Assembly (NCBI GenBank): GCA_032622095.1
Contig: CP136061.1
Span: forward strand, 89,706,983 to 89,770,982
Direction: 5' to 3'
DNA from: Siphonodentalium dalli
Taxonomy: Eukaryota; Mollusca; Scaphopoda; Gadilida; Siphonodentaliidae
DNA: 64,000 nucleotides
Part shown: positions 11,401 to 26,400 of the stretch, piece by piece
How the letters are laid out: the number at the start of each line of letters is the position of its first letter
How positions within the stretch are numbered: the stretch's first letter is position 1
Notes under the pieces: generated by a model
The model's input: only the letters and a program-made list of their open reading frames with translations
Database searches by the model: none
Told to the model about the DNA's origin: nothing
Made by a program: the position numbers and the translations under genes

Positions 11401-14400
11401 GAAAACATGTCCATTTTTTCCCCGCCAAAGCGCACATCATAATAAAATAGACTGAAAATTCACACTCATTCTGCATGGCCTCATCTTCTGAGAAGTGTCT
11501 ATAGTCTCAAACTAACATTGTTTTTAGTTACTTTTTCCCTTCTGTTCAGTTTCTATATCTCCTAATTTGCATAATAGAGGTGACTGATGGGTGAATGTCA
11601 CCAACTTAAGTTCAACTGGGGAATTTTAATCTGATTCTAGATCTCCCTTAGTAGTTAAGGCTTTAACCCTTTACCCAACAGAACGGCCCTGTGCCAATGC
11701 ATTCTCTTATATATGCGAGTCGACCATAGGTCGCCTCGCATATATAAGAGAATGCATTGGCTTAACACATTAAAAATTATAAAATTGTTAAAGAATGTAA
11801 GAAAAAATGGTAAAAAGTGTTAAAAAAAGATTTTTTTTAGGCCAATGCATTCTCTTATATATGCGAGGCGACCTATGGTCGACTCGCATATATAAGAGAA
11901 AGCATTGGCACAGGGCATAACTGTAACTATCACAATGTGGTCAAGGAGCCGGTTCCAATGATATCCATATGTGTATGGTTCTATTGAGACAGACCGAAGA
12001 TATTTTAGGCTGTTGAAGCTTTATTTGGCCGGTTATGGCCGTTTTGTTGGGTAAAGGGTTAAGCAGAACAAGATTCTCAGCAGATGAATTTAGTGGTGCT
12101 AATTATTGTTTTGTTTGTTTTAGGGATCCCTAATGGCAAGTCTAGTTCTTGGAGTTATAATATTAAAAAGAAGGTAAATACACTGTTAGAAGCAGACAGG
12201 GACCAGCCAAGAGGGCGAATTGGGAGACATCTTCTCTCTAAAATGTGTCACTTGTTCCATGGAGAAGTGACTTCTCTCTCATTTACCAGTATCCATATGT
12301 TCCAACAGCATACTTAAAGACATATTATCCACTTGTTTGAGTGCGCGAAACTGACAGGTTACTACTCAGGCGCTATGCCAACTGGGGGAATGTAGCATTC
12401 TTCTAAATTGCCTAAAATCTCAAGCAAATTGACCGTACCATGGCCACTCCATAGAAAACATCATCTGAACTACGCTCAATTTAGGGTCCTGTGAATTGGA
12501 GTTTTTGATCGAATTGAATTGAAGAATTCGAATCGAATATCGAATCGAATATCGAATCGAATATCGAATCGAATATCGAATCGAATATCGAATCGAATAT
12601 CGAATCGAATATCGAATCGAATATCGAATCGAATATCGAATCGAATCGAATATCGAATCTCGAATCGAATTATACATGTGTGTTGCATTCTCAATTAGGC
12701 ATGTTTTGCCAACGATTAGATGATGTTTGAAACGTTCTATGAACTTCCATGAAGTTCCATCATAACTTATGTGGCGATCAACCGTCGATCGCGATACTAT
12801 TAACTTCAATTGATTATTGTCGAGAAGAAAAAAAAAACAGATCAAAACGTCATGTGGACGTCACGACGATTAATATATAACCGGCCTATCGGAACTAAAA
12901 TCACACAAAGTTTGTACAGTTTGCATGTACATGCAAAATTGCAAATGGGCATTCGGAAACGCCCGTTGTAAACTTGAAGATGCAACAACAGTCGCAGGGT
13001 AGCCTGTTTATGTAGTACTGGGTGCTTCTGGAACTGATGATTCCATAGATGGGTCGTTGTCCCAGATGCTTGCGATTTATACACCATGTTGTATTCGTCA
13101 CACGTGTAAGTTCTTGCACTGCCTGAGAAGCTTATCATGTTTAAAATAAACATGAATAACGGACGACTTATTGTTAAGTGCCACAGTCAACTTCAAAAGA
13201 AAACTCCACCAACATGCACTTTTCGCCCCCTGAAACACGTGAAGTTTACATCATCAACGATGTCACATACAAATAACACGGAACCTGAGATAGACAGTCG
13301 GCAGATAACGCTAGCAGTTGCTCAGTCTCATAGTTATTATAATTTACGTGCGTCGTCGGTCCAACAGCGATTTCAGAGCTTTTGGCAACCATGTTCAAAG
13401 CTAGAATTCAGACGTATTTAGTGGTCCTAATCTGGTGGCTAATTACTGGCCATAAATATATTTAATAGCATGCGTATATTCGTGATGTACATTAAGAATT
13501 ATAAAGCGCACATACATGTATTCATAATTTTAGGTAATTAAATGGCACAGAAAGAGCTAAGATCGACGTGTGTACGTGTTCGTAAGCAGCTAATAATTTC
13601 ATCCATATATATTCGAAATTTCGAGTTGGAAATGTCGACTCGAATTCGAATCGAATTTGACTTTCGAATCGAATCTCGAATCGAATATCGAATATTCGCA
13701 GGACCCTAGCTCAATTGTGAATATTTACTTCTCATGTTTGGGACGCAGCTAACTGCAATAAACTAACGAAAACGATTTCACCTTAGAGAGTCACTGTATT
13801 TAATTACTATATAATAATGATGGTGTGTGTTGTCAATGTGGATACAGTATTTGTAAAAATAACTACATTGAGCACGATTATTCTCCAGTTATTTTATCAC
13901 CCAACTGGAGTGTTTCACGCCAAGATGGACGCCAAAGTGGGTTCATATAGGTTACTCCCGTGTACCTTACTGGTGGACATCGTATAATTGGGTTGAAAAT
14001 TAGAAAACAAACAACACTCCCATTCATACCCACACAAACTGTACATATACCGGCAAATAGCCACTAATCCAAGATGGCCGCCAATGTCACGTGACCTTGA
14101 TGGGCGTGTCCACGGCGGCATTCGACAGGGTATACCTATGTCTATATACATGTGAAGTTTCAACTAATTATATTAGAAACTGCTTGAGATATAATGTATT
14201 ACCCATATATACCTGAAATACATGGATATATGTACAGGATGCGTGGCACTGGGGGGTACGTCTGTGGTGGCGGGTGGCAGCGAAAGAGTTAAATGGCCAT
14301 AGACAACACATTTAACTTACCAAATTACAATAAATTACAGCGACGATTAATTAAACTGATGGATTTTGTCCACTGACATAATAAATATGTTACGGGACGA

Positions 14401-17400
14401 TTAGTGGTCGGATATGGTGTCATGTGAGGCTCAGGTGAAGCCATAGGCCGAGCCTAATATTGATCTCACTTCGCCTAACATGACTCCAATCCGACCACTA
14501 AGCACCAGGGACCAGCCTAGGCCTGATTTTCACGGCGAAGTGATTTCTCCCCGTCACAAAAATATGGGGAAGTCCTGCGAAGTCGGCGTTTTCCAGGGCG
14601 AAATGCATTTGTAAAATTGAAATCGGCCCGCACTGTAGTCATCTATATAAAGAAAATAGGAGATATGTACTATTTAAATTAAAATGATGAAACAATGGTT
14701 CAAATGTGAAAACTTTATGTTCCAATCATCACACTAATAACTATGAATAATTTCCAAACATAATTGGGAGAGAATGGTAGCATTTTATAAGAATATATTT
14801 TGGAAGAACGGCATTTTTACAACCGCTTATGAATACAAAAGAAATAAAAATTACAAAATGCTTATGAATACGAAAAATATGCTAAAAAAACAAAAAAAAC
14901 AAAAAAACAAAAACAAAACGAAATCTTGAACATTCTCACTCTTTAATAATTAAAGGTCCCTAACATGGGTACAGATATTACTATGTTGAAAAATGAATTT
15001 GTTTTCAAAGCTATTCTGGCCTTTACATAATTTAACAAAGGGGTGATGATCTGATGTAAGGTGTAGAATTGTAATCTTCAGGTGTGATAATCTCAAAATC
15101 ACAAGTCACTGGACACCTGACGATGTATTCACAGCTGTGTGCAATCAACACTCAGGTGTGAATATGCTCCCAAATCGGATTAATACAGATGTTAATAGTA
15201 ACTATGGTGTTATCTACGACAGTGTCAATGGATAACTGGGTTAAATCAATGTTGGCAGTAAATTAGGGTGAATATTTTGTCGATTTTCGTTGGTCAACTT
15301 CGGAAATTTCAGGGCGACTTAAACCTCGCCCGGCTGCAAAATTAGGGCGAAGTGAGCAAGAATAGGTAGACTTCTTCGCCCATGTCGCTTCCTCGGCTGA
15401 TCCCTGCTAAGCACCCCATAACTTATAATAGTCTCTTTCGAGTCCATACTATAGGCATACTAGTATAGTATAACCAGGCACATGATTTAGATTTTGGAAA
15501 TGGATCACCCTACATGGAATCAAATCCCCAATTACCTTGTGCTGCCTGAAGGGCATACATGTGTTCGTTGAATCGGTGCTGAATAAATCAGCAACCGGAT
15601 GCCGCATTTGTTGTAATGAATGCGCTCATTTGATGATGTGACAGATGACATCATGCATGCAATGCATATATCTACGGTACTTTAGCAGTAATACAAAATA
15701 TATTAACATGACCGAAAATGTACCAGATATTTGGTCCTTAATAGTACTTAATGAAGTACTGGAATTAGTAAATTTTGTATAGAATTGCGACAAATATGAG
15801 AACAATTTATCGCATAATCATATTATAGCAAGGAAAAATGAGCTTGAAACGGCTGGGGTTAAACAAAATCAATATTGAATTCCTTATCACAACCAAAGAA
15901 AAAAATATAGTTCCATTTTAAATGTGTCTTTTCGTGTTAAACAAAATTTTCAACCACCCTTATCACCCATGTTTATCTCACAGTCAATGGTAAATAACCC
16001 AACGCAAATCAAATATCTTAATTATATTCTGTGCCAATGCATTCTCTTATAGATATACAAGAGAATGCATTGGCCTAACATATTTTATATTATTTTTTAT
16101 AATTGTTAAAAAATTGTAAGAATAAATTTTAAAAATGAAACAAAATTGGTAATGAATGAAACAAATGATAAAAATTGTTTATATAGAATGTCCGAAAAAA
16201 TGATATAAAAAAATGATAAAAATTGTTAACAATTGTTAGATCAGTGCATTCTCTTATATATGCGAGCTGACCTATGGTCGACTCACATATATGAGAGAAT
16301 GCATTGGCACAGGGTTTTTAATGTTGCGCCAGCACTGCTACCGTCATGAAAGGGTTAAGGGGAAAGTTGAAACTGCTGCACAATTTATTTCTGTCCCTCC
16401 CCTAAGACAAAACTAAACCAATGAGTGTGCAATATATAGATAGAACCGCATGAGTGTCTGGATTTTTACGAAATTATCGCACAAGATTTGTTGGCGGAGC
16501 GATACCTCGAGTGCGGGACACAGTCCCGCACGAGAGGTATCGCGTTCCGCCAACAAATCGAGTGCGATAATTCGTCAAAATCCAGACACTCATGCGGTTC
16601 TATTTTTATGACATATCTTCGTATCATAGTAAGTTGACTCATATTCGTACATCTCCAGTACAGAAAATGTGAAGTTAATTGAGTTTTAACACTGAATGAA
16701 ATAGTTCCGTCGACAGATTGCACTAGTGCGATTCTGAGAATAATCACACGCCTGGAAACTCGTGCGATCATGCGAATTACGTTGATAGATATGTAATAAA
16801 TTATGTTCTCCCTTCCAGTTACCCATGGAGTAAGCATTTCTCAGTGGTGCTAATAAGTATTGGTATATGTGTGTGTACAATGGCATCTGCAAGCAGCGGA
16901 GAGGTTTGTATTCTCAACTAATATTAAAGGTCCACTTAATTTTCGAGTCACCAATTATTGTTACTCAAGTGATGTGGAACACTCCGTTATGGTGATAAAA
17001 TAGAAATGGAGAATTTTGTAGTGATTTTTACAAATAGTATAACCAAATTGACAACACTCACCGTCATTCTTATGTATGAATTAAATGCAGTGACTCTCGA
17101 TGGCGAAATCGTTTTCGTTAGTTTATCTCCGATAGATGCGTTCCGAATCGAGTGGTAAATATTTCGAATTGAGCGTAGTTCTGACAATGTTTTCTATGGA
17201 TTGGTACGGTCGATTTGCTTCAAATTTTTGGCGTTGTTTGTGGAATGTTACATTCTCCAGTTGTCATAGCGCCTGAATAATAATTTATCAGTTTCACACA
17301 CCCGAACAAGTACATAATATGTCTTTAAAGTATCGATATGTGTTTTTATTTCGTAACAACTTATTCAAACCAGATACCATTAGGATTCCAATCCAGCGTG

Positions 17401-20400
17401 TCCCTTTAAATCGCAATATATAAATAGAAGCACTTTTTCGTTATGCGCAACGAAACTTCTGGATTCTAACTCTCGTGGAACAAGATCCCACGTGCTATAC
17501 CATCTTCAAATTTCGGTGTCAGCCAGAAACATCGCAATTTGACTTGCTCCGTTATTTTGAAACGGAATTAGTGTTTTTAACATGCTATTATTAAAGCAAT
17601 GGAACTAAATCCGAACTGCTTGAAACGTGACAATAATGAACGAACGTTCGCGACAGTTCGTCGTCACAGCATACTTCAGATTTGAACTTGCAATTCTGAG
17701 TTTATTCTCCCTTCACTTCCGGCTTCAGAATCAGAGTTGAAACGTGTTTTTAAAAGAATTAACGACCGTTTCACGACAGTTAATTGTCACTGCAATCTTC
17801 CAATTGAAACATGAAATCTCACCTCGGAGATGAGATGAACACGAGTCCTGACTCAATCGGGGAAGACCTGGTATATGAGTACGACTCTCACTGGCAGATA
17901 TCTGATGAAATGACGATTCTGACTCTGAAATTTGATACAATTTCTTTTGCATTTTTTGCAAGTCCCATAACTTCTATCGGAGTTCTAACGAGATGACCTC
18001 ACACAGGGAAGGACCAGGACCTGAGGACTCTTGTCATCTTCTTAGTGTATAAATCATCATCATATTTATCGACAGATGATTCGCTAGTTGTATGGTGCAA
18101 CTGTCGGAGGATAATGCAGACACTGAAATATTGTCCAAATGTACCAATCTGTCATGATACAGGAAAGCACGAAACTAATTTCCAATCATTACGTGCATTC
18201 AGAGTTTTGAGGCATTCATGTAGACCTGACCAAAACTACTATTTCTGTGACTTCGTCCAATGACAATTCTGTTGCATTTAATTTCCCGCGCATGGGTCAT
18301 GACACAGAAGAATTTCGGACAGTGCCGTACTCTCAATCGTTTGAAGAGAATGGGGTACTTCTATAACTTTATAGATATTGTTCGGTTGAGCCGATGACTT
18401 TCGACATCCAACAGAACCCACATGACGAGATACTGATCCCTTATAGAGGATAACTGTGGTCATCAGATCAAGGTCATTTAGTATGTCAAATACATGTACG
18501 GCTTGGGCTCTCTGACGCACGGTGTGTCAATATGCTGAGCTCTGTCAGACACTGAACTTGATGACGTTGTTAAACGTCGATGCTTCTAACCTTCCACTAT
18601 CTGGGAGTATTTCTATGAAGGTTACCGTACCGTACCGTACTTTGTAACATCATAATCGAATTCTAGGCAACAGTAATATTTCAATACATGTCTAGATTAA
18701 TTTCTTATCAACAAGCTGTTAGGGAAAGGTTAACTCAAGGTACTGCACACTCTGACCTGGGGTTACTGATTGGACTTCCTCGATTTCTTGAATCTGACCA
18801 ACTCGAGTGAACATCGACAATTGGTGGCACGGAAAATTCACAATAGAACCGGTTACGTCTCTATCAACTGGGTTTTACCATCCACAGTTCCCAGTAAAAC
18901 AAAATGGACCGATACGTTGTACGTCTAGTATAATGAACCATAAATATATAGTTCACTGTTTACCATTTCGAACTGGACACCTGATCAGAGGTGCTGCAAT
19001 TAGTCCAGGAGATATTGGTCGACCTCTACACCCCCCAGGACTTAACTTCACCCCACTAATTTTCTTCCTTAAGGTCTCCTCTAATTTTTTTCACTTGTTA
19101 ACAAGAAAAAAAAGTGGCCGCAGAGACTCCAGACAAGATGGCGTCCATCATGGCGGCCATTTTTAAAAAATGCACCAGGTCTCTTTGATCGCCGTTATAG
19201 TAAAGATGATGTCACATGCCGTCTTGTTTTCCGCTCGATTCGTTATGCTAATATACAACCCTTACAAATTAGCCAAAAATCCGACACCAGAATCCAATAT
19301 GGCGGCCAAAATATGCTATTTTTCTGTCATGTTACTGCCTTTCGTTTGTCTCTGTGGGAAAATGTTAGAATTTTTGCGTCATTTATACATTTATCATATC
19401 GAGGAGTCATTGGCGAATACATGGGGACCATAATATGCATTCATTGCAGGATATTTTTGTCCGATATCACGTTTTCCCAAATGCCGGTATAATAGGTCAA
19501 AGCCGAATCTCCGTTAATAACTCGATGTAATGTTTCGAATCAATGAATGTTATTGCTATTATAACAACACCCATGCATATATATTTGCAGGAGATACTCG
19601 AGCTAGGATTCCTCTTAAATCTGAGTTGAGGAATATTTACCCAAATCCAAGATGGCGGCCAAAATGGCCACCAGAAATAAAAAATCGCTGAAAATCGCTG
19701 ATTTTAACAACAGTGAGCATTATTGTCATGACAACTCCACACCTGCTTACTATTGTAAGTTGGGAACACTTAGGCGACGAACTTTCCTTGAACCATATCC
19801 AAATAAAAGTTCCCCAAATCCAAAATGGCGCCCACAATGGCGGACAGATTTTGAAAACTCCATCCATGCGTACAGTTGAGTTGGAAATACTGAGGTGAAG
19901 TAATTACCTTACATCTCATGCAAGAAATGGTTTTCCAAATCGAAGATGGTGGCTAAAATGGCGACCGAAATTTGAAAACACGCCTACATTCCTTTACTTT
20001 CTTAGGATTGGCGTTATTGTTTCGCGATTTCTACCCACCATTACATATTGATATGTATGAATTATTCATTAGGGTTTGGCAAGTGATACTCACAGTCAAT
20101 ATGGCGGCCAAACTGGCGGGCAGAAATTGAAAAGAAGCCGATATTATCACATACTAATTTCAACTTTTTGTCATAATATTAATTTGTATAAACGAAACGG
20201 TACATAATATAAGCCATCTATTAGTTCCAATGTAAGTCGTAGCCTTTTGGAAGGATGAAAACCCACAATCGCGATGTGGCATTTCAATATCCATTCTCCA
20301 CTAAGGGCTCATACTGGCCGTAACCGTATATAGGTGCGCCGAATAGTCATATTATGACTTCCAAGAATCATAACAACAGTACCTGAGCTTCATCTGAATT

Positions 20401-23344
20401 GCCACATTCAGCATTATCTAGACTCGTTCCGTCTCTTCATCAGATTAATCTATCTCACTCACAACAACAGTTCACTACTCTTCTTTGTAGAAGGGTGCCA
20501 CTAATCGGAATGTTCAAACAATACATATGCCGGTGTCCAGCTCACGTGTTTGTTTCGAAAGCTTGGAATTCTTAGCGAGTTTCATTCGTGGTATAGCTTA
20601 TGGTATAATTCAGATGCTACATATGGGGTATATGCGTCATCTTGTGCGATACACTATAAAGGTATTCGGTCGATGCATATACTAGCTTTCAGAAAGACCT
20701 ATCTATCTGCGTATTGTCAGCTTTGGTGACCTAATGGGGATAACAACGTGTACACCTGGTGATTTTCCCAAACAGCCACTTCTCAATATATGGTTCATCA
20801 ATTCACATACCCATCTAATGCACTGACGTACCCGGACAACTTCTGTATATGGCTTCGAATGTTGAAAGCCCGACATTTGACGGATGCATTTCTGCTAAGG
20901 CGTAGAAGACCATAATGCATAATATACCTAAACTCCTTGAACATGATCATAAGAACAAGCTTGTTGGCGTCCAGCAATCGTCTCACCGAACAGATCCAAG
21001 CAGATGATAACAATACACACGGTGCTAGTTTGTGGGTATGTGTCATGATAGTGGAAATGAAATTGGACCATGACTGCACCGTCCCTTATTTTGTTATGTT
21101 TTAGATTCAGACAGGATCTCATGTGTGGCTTTGCTTTCCTTGTATGCTAAGATTGTATGTTCCCATCCGTTTGGCAGCCGTTCTTAAACAACTGGACCAG
21201 GAGTATGCCATTGGCTACTGCTGTATCACACTGTCCAATCGGCTCGCGGAATACCAGTGTGAACGGCGGAATACCAGTGTTGTACAGGAGAATACCAGTG
21301 TTTTTAAGCGATATGATGGTACCATAATTAGAACTGGACGGCTAAATAACATGACAAAAGACAAAGGAAAGGTATGAGAAATCCATTTTACATTTACCCC
21401 GTGGAGAGGTCACCTGGTGATGTTCAGTTCGACTCTTGTCGATCTGGCCTTTGTTTAAAGCAGAAATATAGGGTCTACAAACTCGTAGGGTGGAGATCAA
21501 ATTTTGCCCTAATCGGTATTCTAGTGCGTTTTGTTTAATTTCTGGGCATAACTTGCGGAATTTTTTATAAAATTCCGACAGCGGAATATATTGGAAAAAC
21601 GTGCACATCGAAATCACTGGCGTGTATTAGTTTGAAATACACGAAAATAAATCGAAACGAGGGACGGTGATCACAGAAAATGGCACGGCGAACAACCAGT
21701 GCATGCCAACGAGGGCTACCAGTGCCAAATTTTCTTTATATGGTAAGTTATATCGGGTAATTGTCGATAAACGCTTCATACAGAGCACCGGCACCCGAAA
21801 TGCCTCACCATTCCCAAACTAACGACAAAGTTGATCTAGAAGGGTAAATATGTGGATCTATAATAGGAAAGTACGAAACTTTAACTATATACGTTGATAC
21901 TCAAAGTTAGTGTAAAATATAGAACAAATTTCATGATGTCCAGGTCAGAATATGGCGTTTTTGTAGAATTGTTCTTAAAACTATTGGGATACGTCAGTTT
22001 AAAGACATATTGTGTACTTATTCGGGTGCGTGAAACTGATAAGTTAGCATTAATGTGCTATGCCAATTGGAGGGATGTAGCATTCTACTAACATAACCGA
22101 AACTTCAAGCAAATCAACCGTACCGCTCCATAGAAAACATTGTCAGAACTGCGCTGAATTGTAAATATTTACTACTCGATTCGGGACGCATCTATCGGCG
22201 ATAAACTAACGAAAATGATTTCGTCGTCGACAGTTACTGCATTTAATTAATATATAAGAATGACGATATGTGTTGTCAATATACATATAATATTTGTAAA
22301 CATAACTACTTTGAACAAGATTGTTCTCCATTTCTATTTGATCACCCTACCCGAGTGTTTCATATCACTTTGAATGCAATTTTCCGAATTTGTACAGTAG
22401 CTGAACAATTACATTATAAAATGCCAAAATCTGTTTGGCCTAATGGTGAGTGGCGAATAAATCAATTGCTTTAAATATAATCTGTGGTGATTGGTTTCGA
22501 CATCTATCAGTTATGCTGCCTTGTTTATATGTTTATATTGTTTATAAGCAAGTTTATTTGTTCTCCAAAAAGCCTGTATTCTGTTTTCCAGAATGCCGTT
22601 GTCTCCGCGGATTATCTCATTTGCGTGGTTGAATTTAGGGAAAACAACCGAACTGTCTCGATAAATACACGGAATGAAATGTTCTCCATCGGGAATTTTC
22701 CTTTAGCAATCAGATCGAAAAAAGTTTTTATGTCTTTCAAGTATCCAGTTCCTTTTAAGGCGGTTGTTGCTTTAGCTGGTATTGAATATCCATCGTGCCT
22801 CCTTGTTGAAAAAGCACTCTCCTTGCTGGGATGATCCCGCGGTTATAGATCGCTCTCTTAAAGGGCGCCCATGAAAGTTGCTTGCTGAGCACACCTGACT
22901 GTGACCCCGGTGTTACTGGCCCAGTCACATCTGGCTCCGCATTTTCACTATCGTGTCCGTTTCCGCTGTCACGTTTTTTTTCTTCAAATTTTATTCTTTT
23001 CCTCTTGTCCCATTGATTGCCAAGCTTTCCTTTTCTGAAAACAGAAAAATAAAGAGAAAATTAGATATGCATAAAATAAACCCCTAGATTTATCCATATG
23101 CACACTCAGTCATAAAATATATCAATCTATTTGTACACGTATCCACAACATACGTCCAATCACCACGCAACGATCAACCAAAAATAATCCAGCCAACCAT
23201 CGACTCGCCAATCACTCACTGATTCATCAGCACAGCCATCCAACTCCTTTTCCCATCACTCCAGCTCAGAAACATCATATCCATGCATTCAACAATTAAT
23301 TTATTTGACACCAGTCCATCCATCGATATATTTATATATATACT

Positions 23345-23413
<69 letters not shown>

Positions 23414-26400
23414 ATATATATATAAATGCACATTCGTCTACTCGCAGGTCCATCCATATATACATATATACACACATATATATAACTCATTCATCTTTAG
23501 TTAAGACATCCAATACATCAAATAATGACACACACAGATCCATGCATGCATATACATACGGCAACGCCTTAAAATCGACGAAGAACTCAACATATAGGCA
23601 AAGATATGCATGCCCCATAATATCAATTACTTTCTAAATTTTTGGGAACAAGTCTACCCCATATATGCAACATTTGCTGGGATAATTAGAAATATCATTC
23701 CATTAGAATTAGAACGTCTTCCATACTTAATGATAGACTTATTTGCAAATGTTAAACATTAGTTTAAACTAACTGTTTGAATCCAATTGATATGGAACTA
23801 ACTCAGTGCCAATACCGAATAAAGGGAAATTTAAACTCTTGTCAACTAAATTGTTACTTTATGTTCCACCAATGTTGAGTATCGCCGTACTTAAAATTTC
23901 GAACTTTCGTATCAAGAGACCCACACATGTACCATTCTAGATCGATTGTGCCCAAATTTGATGAGGGGATGAGACATTCCTATAGCTTAAACCGAATCTA
24001 AAACATCCCCCGACATATACCCGATATAACTTACCATATAAAGAAAATTTGGCACTGGTAGCCCTCGTTGGCATGCACTGGTAGTTCGCCGTGCCATTTT
24101 CTGTGATCACCGCCCCTCGTTTCGATTTATTTTCGTGTGTTTCCAACTAATACACGCCAGTGATTTCGATGTGCACGTTTTGCCAATAGATTCCGCTGTA
24201 GGAATTTTATAAAAAATTCCGCAAGTTATGCTCAGGAATCAAACAAAACGCACTAAAATACCGATTAGGGCAAAATTTGACCTCCACCCTACGAGTTTGT
24301 AGACCCTATTTTTCTGCTTTAAACGAAGGCCAGATCGCCCAGAGTCGAACTGAACATCACCATGTGACCTCTCCACTGGGTAAAAGTAAAATGGATCGCT
24401 CATACCTTTCCATTGTCTTTTGTCATGTTATTTAGCCGTCCAGTTCTAATTATGGTACCATCATATCGCTTAAAAACACTGGTATTCTCCTGTACAACAC
24501 TGGTATTCCGCCGTTCACACTGGTATTCCGCGAGCCGATTGGACAGTGTGTGTATAAGCCCCACCAAGACTGGGGTGTAGTCTTAAAGGCGATACATTTG
24601 ATAGTTGGTTGATATGTCATACTCTCGCTGGGTGATATGGTTCAAGAAAGTACAAATGCCATCAACAAAAGGGTGAAATGTTCAACGCGAAGAACATCCA
24701 GAGGAATGTTATGTTGATGAGCTCTTGCATTCAGTTCAACAAACGTTGGTACACCAAGTGATTTCTTGGTAACATTACCATTGCGACCATTTTCCTACAT
24801 GAGACATTAACTACTATATTCTAAAGTTATATATATAAAGCTATATGATCATAAAGTTCGCGTTCCCCAACGTCCACAGCCATTGCCATCGAGACTGTAC
24901 ATTGTTCTTTAAATACATAGTGAAATAAATGCACCACAGTTCCTGACATTTTCTTGAATAATACCGCCCACTTACTGACACTAACCCCGAGAGAGGATAA
25001 CAAAACACGCATACATTCATGCTATAAAGACATTATCATTTAGTCCATCCGACTGTTTTTAGGGAGGCTAGCATAGTATTATCCAGACAAAAGTGTACGT
25101 AGTTGAATCAGAAAGGCTTCGAAACGGATGTGGAAATACAATCTTACCACACCAAATAAAACCGACACGCATGACATTCGATATCTTAAACATGCACCAG
25201 GTGTAGGGGTGGTGTATACAGTGGCCCATTTCATTCCCACTATCATGGCGCATGTCCACAAACTAGCACCGCGAGCATTGTTCTTCTCTGCTGGGAGATA
25301 TTCGACGAGACAACTGCGGGGCGTCACACAGTTTGCTTCGGATAATGGTCAAGAAGTGTGGGTAGTCTGTACACTAGGGTCTTCTCCTTAGCAGATAGAC
25401 ATCTGTCCAAGGGAATGAGACAGCTAGCAACCTTCGAAACACTGTCGAAGTTGTCCGCATATGTCAATGCGTTCGCTGAGTTTGTGAGTTGACGAACCAT
25501 CTATTCAGAAGTGACTAGCTAACTGGTTCGCCAGGTGTACACGTCGTTATCCCATGGGGTATGAGACACATACATAGAGATGACCTTCTGTAAGCTTGTA
25601 TACTCATCGGCCATATGCCTTCCTAGTTCAAGATGACGCACAAATATCATAGTTAGCAAATATTTAAAATCGTAAGTTAGACACCGGAAAATGAATTGTT
25701 TGAAACATTATGATTAGAGGGACCCTACTCCCAGGAAGTGGTGAATACTTTGTCGGTGTGAGCGACCTAGATTTATCAGACAAAGAAATGGAAGCTGGTC
25801 CAGATAATTATGGACGTGCATGGCAAATCAGAATCTGTTATCAGGTAATTGTTCTGATATAACTATTTCGCGCACCTACGCTTACGGCCATTATCGGCGC
25901 TAAGTGGAGACTGGATTTTGAAATGCCACATCGCGATATTAATTGTGGTTTTTCATCTTTCCAGAAGGATACGAGCTATGTTATGCGTTTTGATATCTTT
26001 AAGTTGAACTAGTAGATGGTTTATGTACAGTTTCGTCCATACATACCGATATTATGACAAAAAGTTGAAATTAATATGTGAAAATATCGATTTCTTTTCA
26101 ATTTCTAGCCGCCAATTTAGCAGCGATCTTGGCTGTGAGTATCAATTGCCAAACCCTAATGAATACTTCATGTCACTATTCCATATCAACATGCAATGGT
26201 GGATAGAAATCGCGAAACAATAACGCCCATCGTAAGAAAGTAAAGGAATGTAGACTTGTTTTCAAATTTCGGTCGCCATTTTGGCCACCATCTTCGATTT
26301 GGAAAACAATTTCTTGCATGAGATATAATGTAATTACTTCACCTCAGTATTTCCAACTCAATTGTAAGCATGGGTGGAGTTGTCTCGACAATAATGCCCA

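Larger units (their letters stand above)
12482..13708. mobile_element. hAT-type element, 8-bp TSD GCTCAATT
   Basis: Left end tagggtcctgtgaatt, right end its complement (...attcgcaggacccta). The flanks 12474-12481 and 13709-13716 are both gctcaatt, an exact 8-bp duplication. Subterminal arrays of 'ttcgattcgata' words lie near both ends. The interior has a BED zinc-finger relic on the minus strand, as expected of hAT transposases. It is only 1.2 kb and non-autonomous. Confidence 0.9.

Noticed and set aside
12420-12845. 141-codon minus-strand frame with many 'SIRYSIRY' repeats
   Set aside because: It is a translation of the 12-bp minisatellite cgaatcgaatat; both minus frames stay open for the same reason.
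23283-23637. Frames with long Tyr-Ile runs
   Set aside because: They translate the (TA)n microsatellite.
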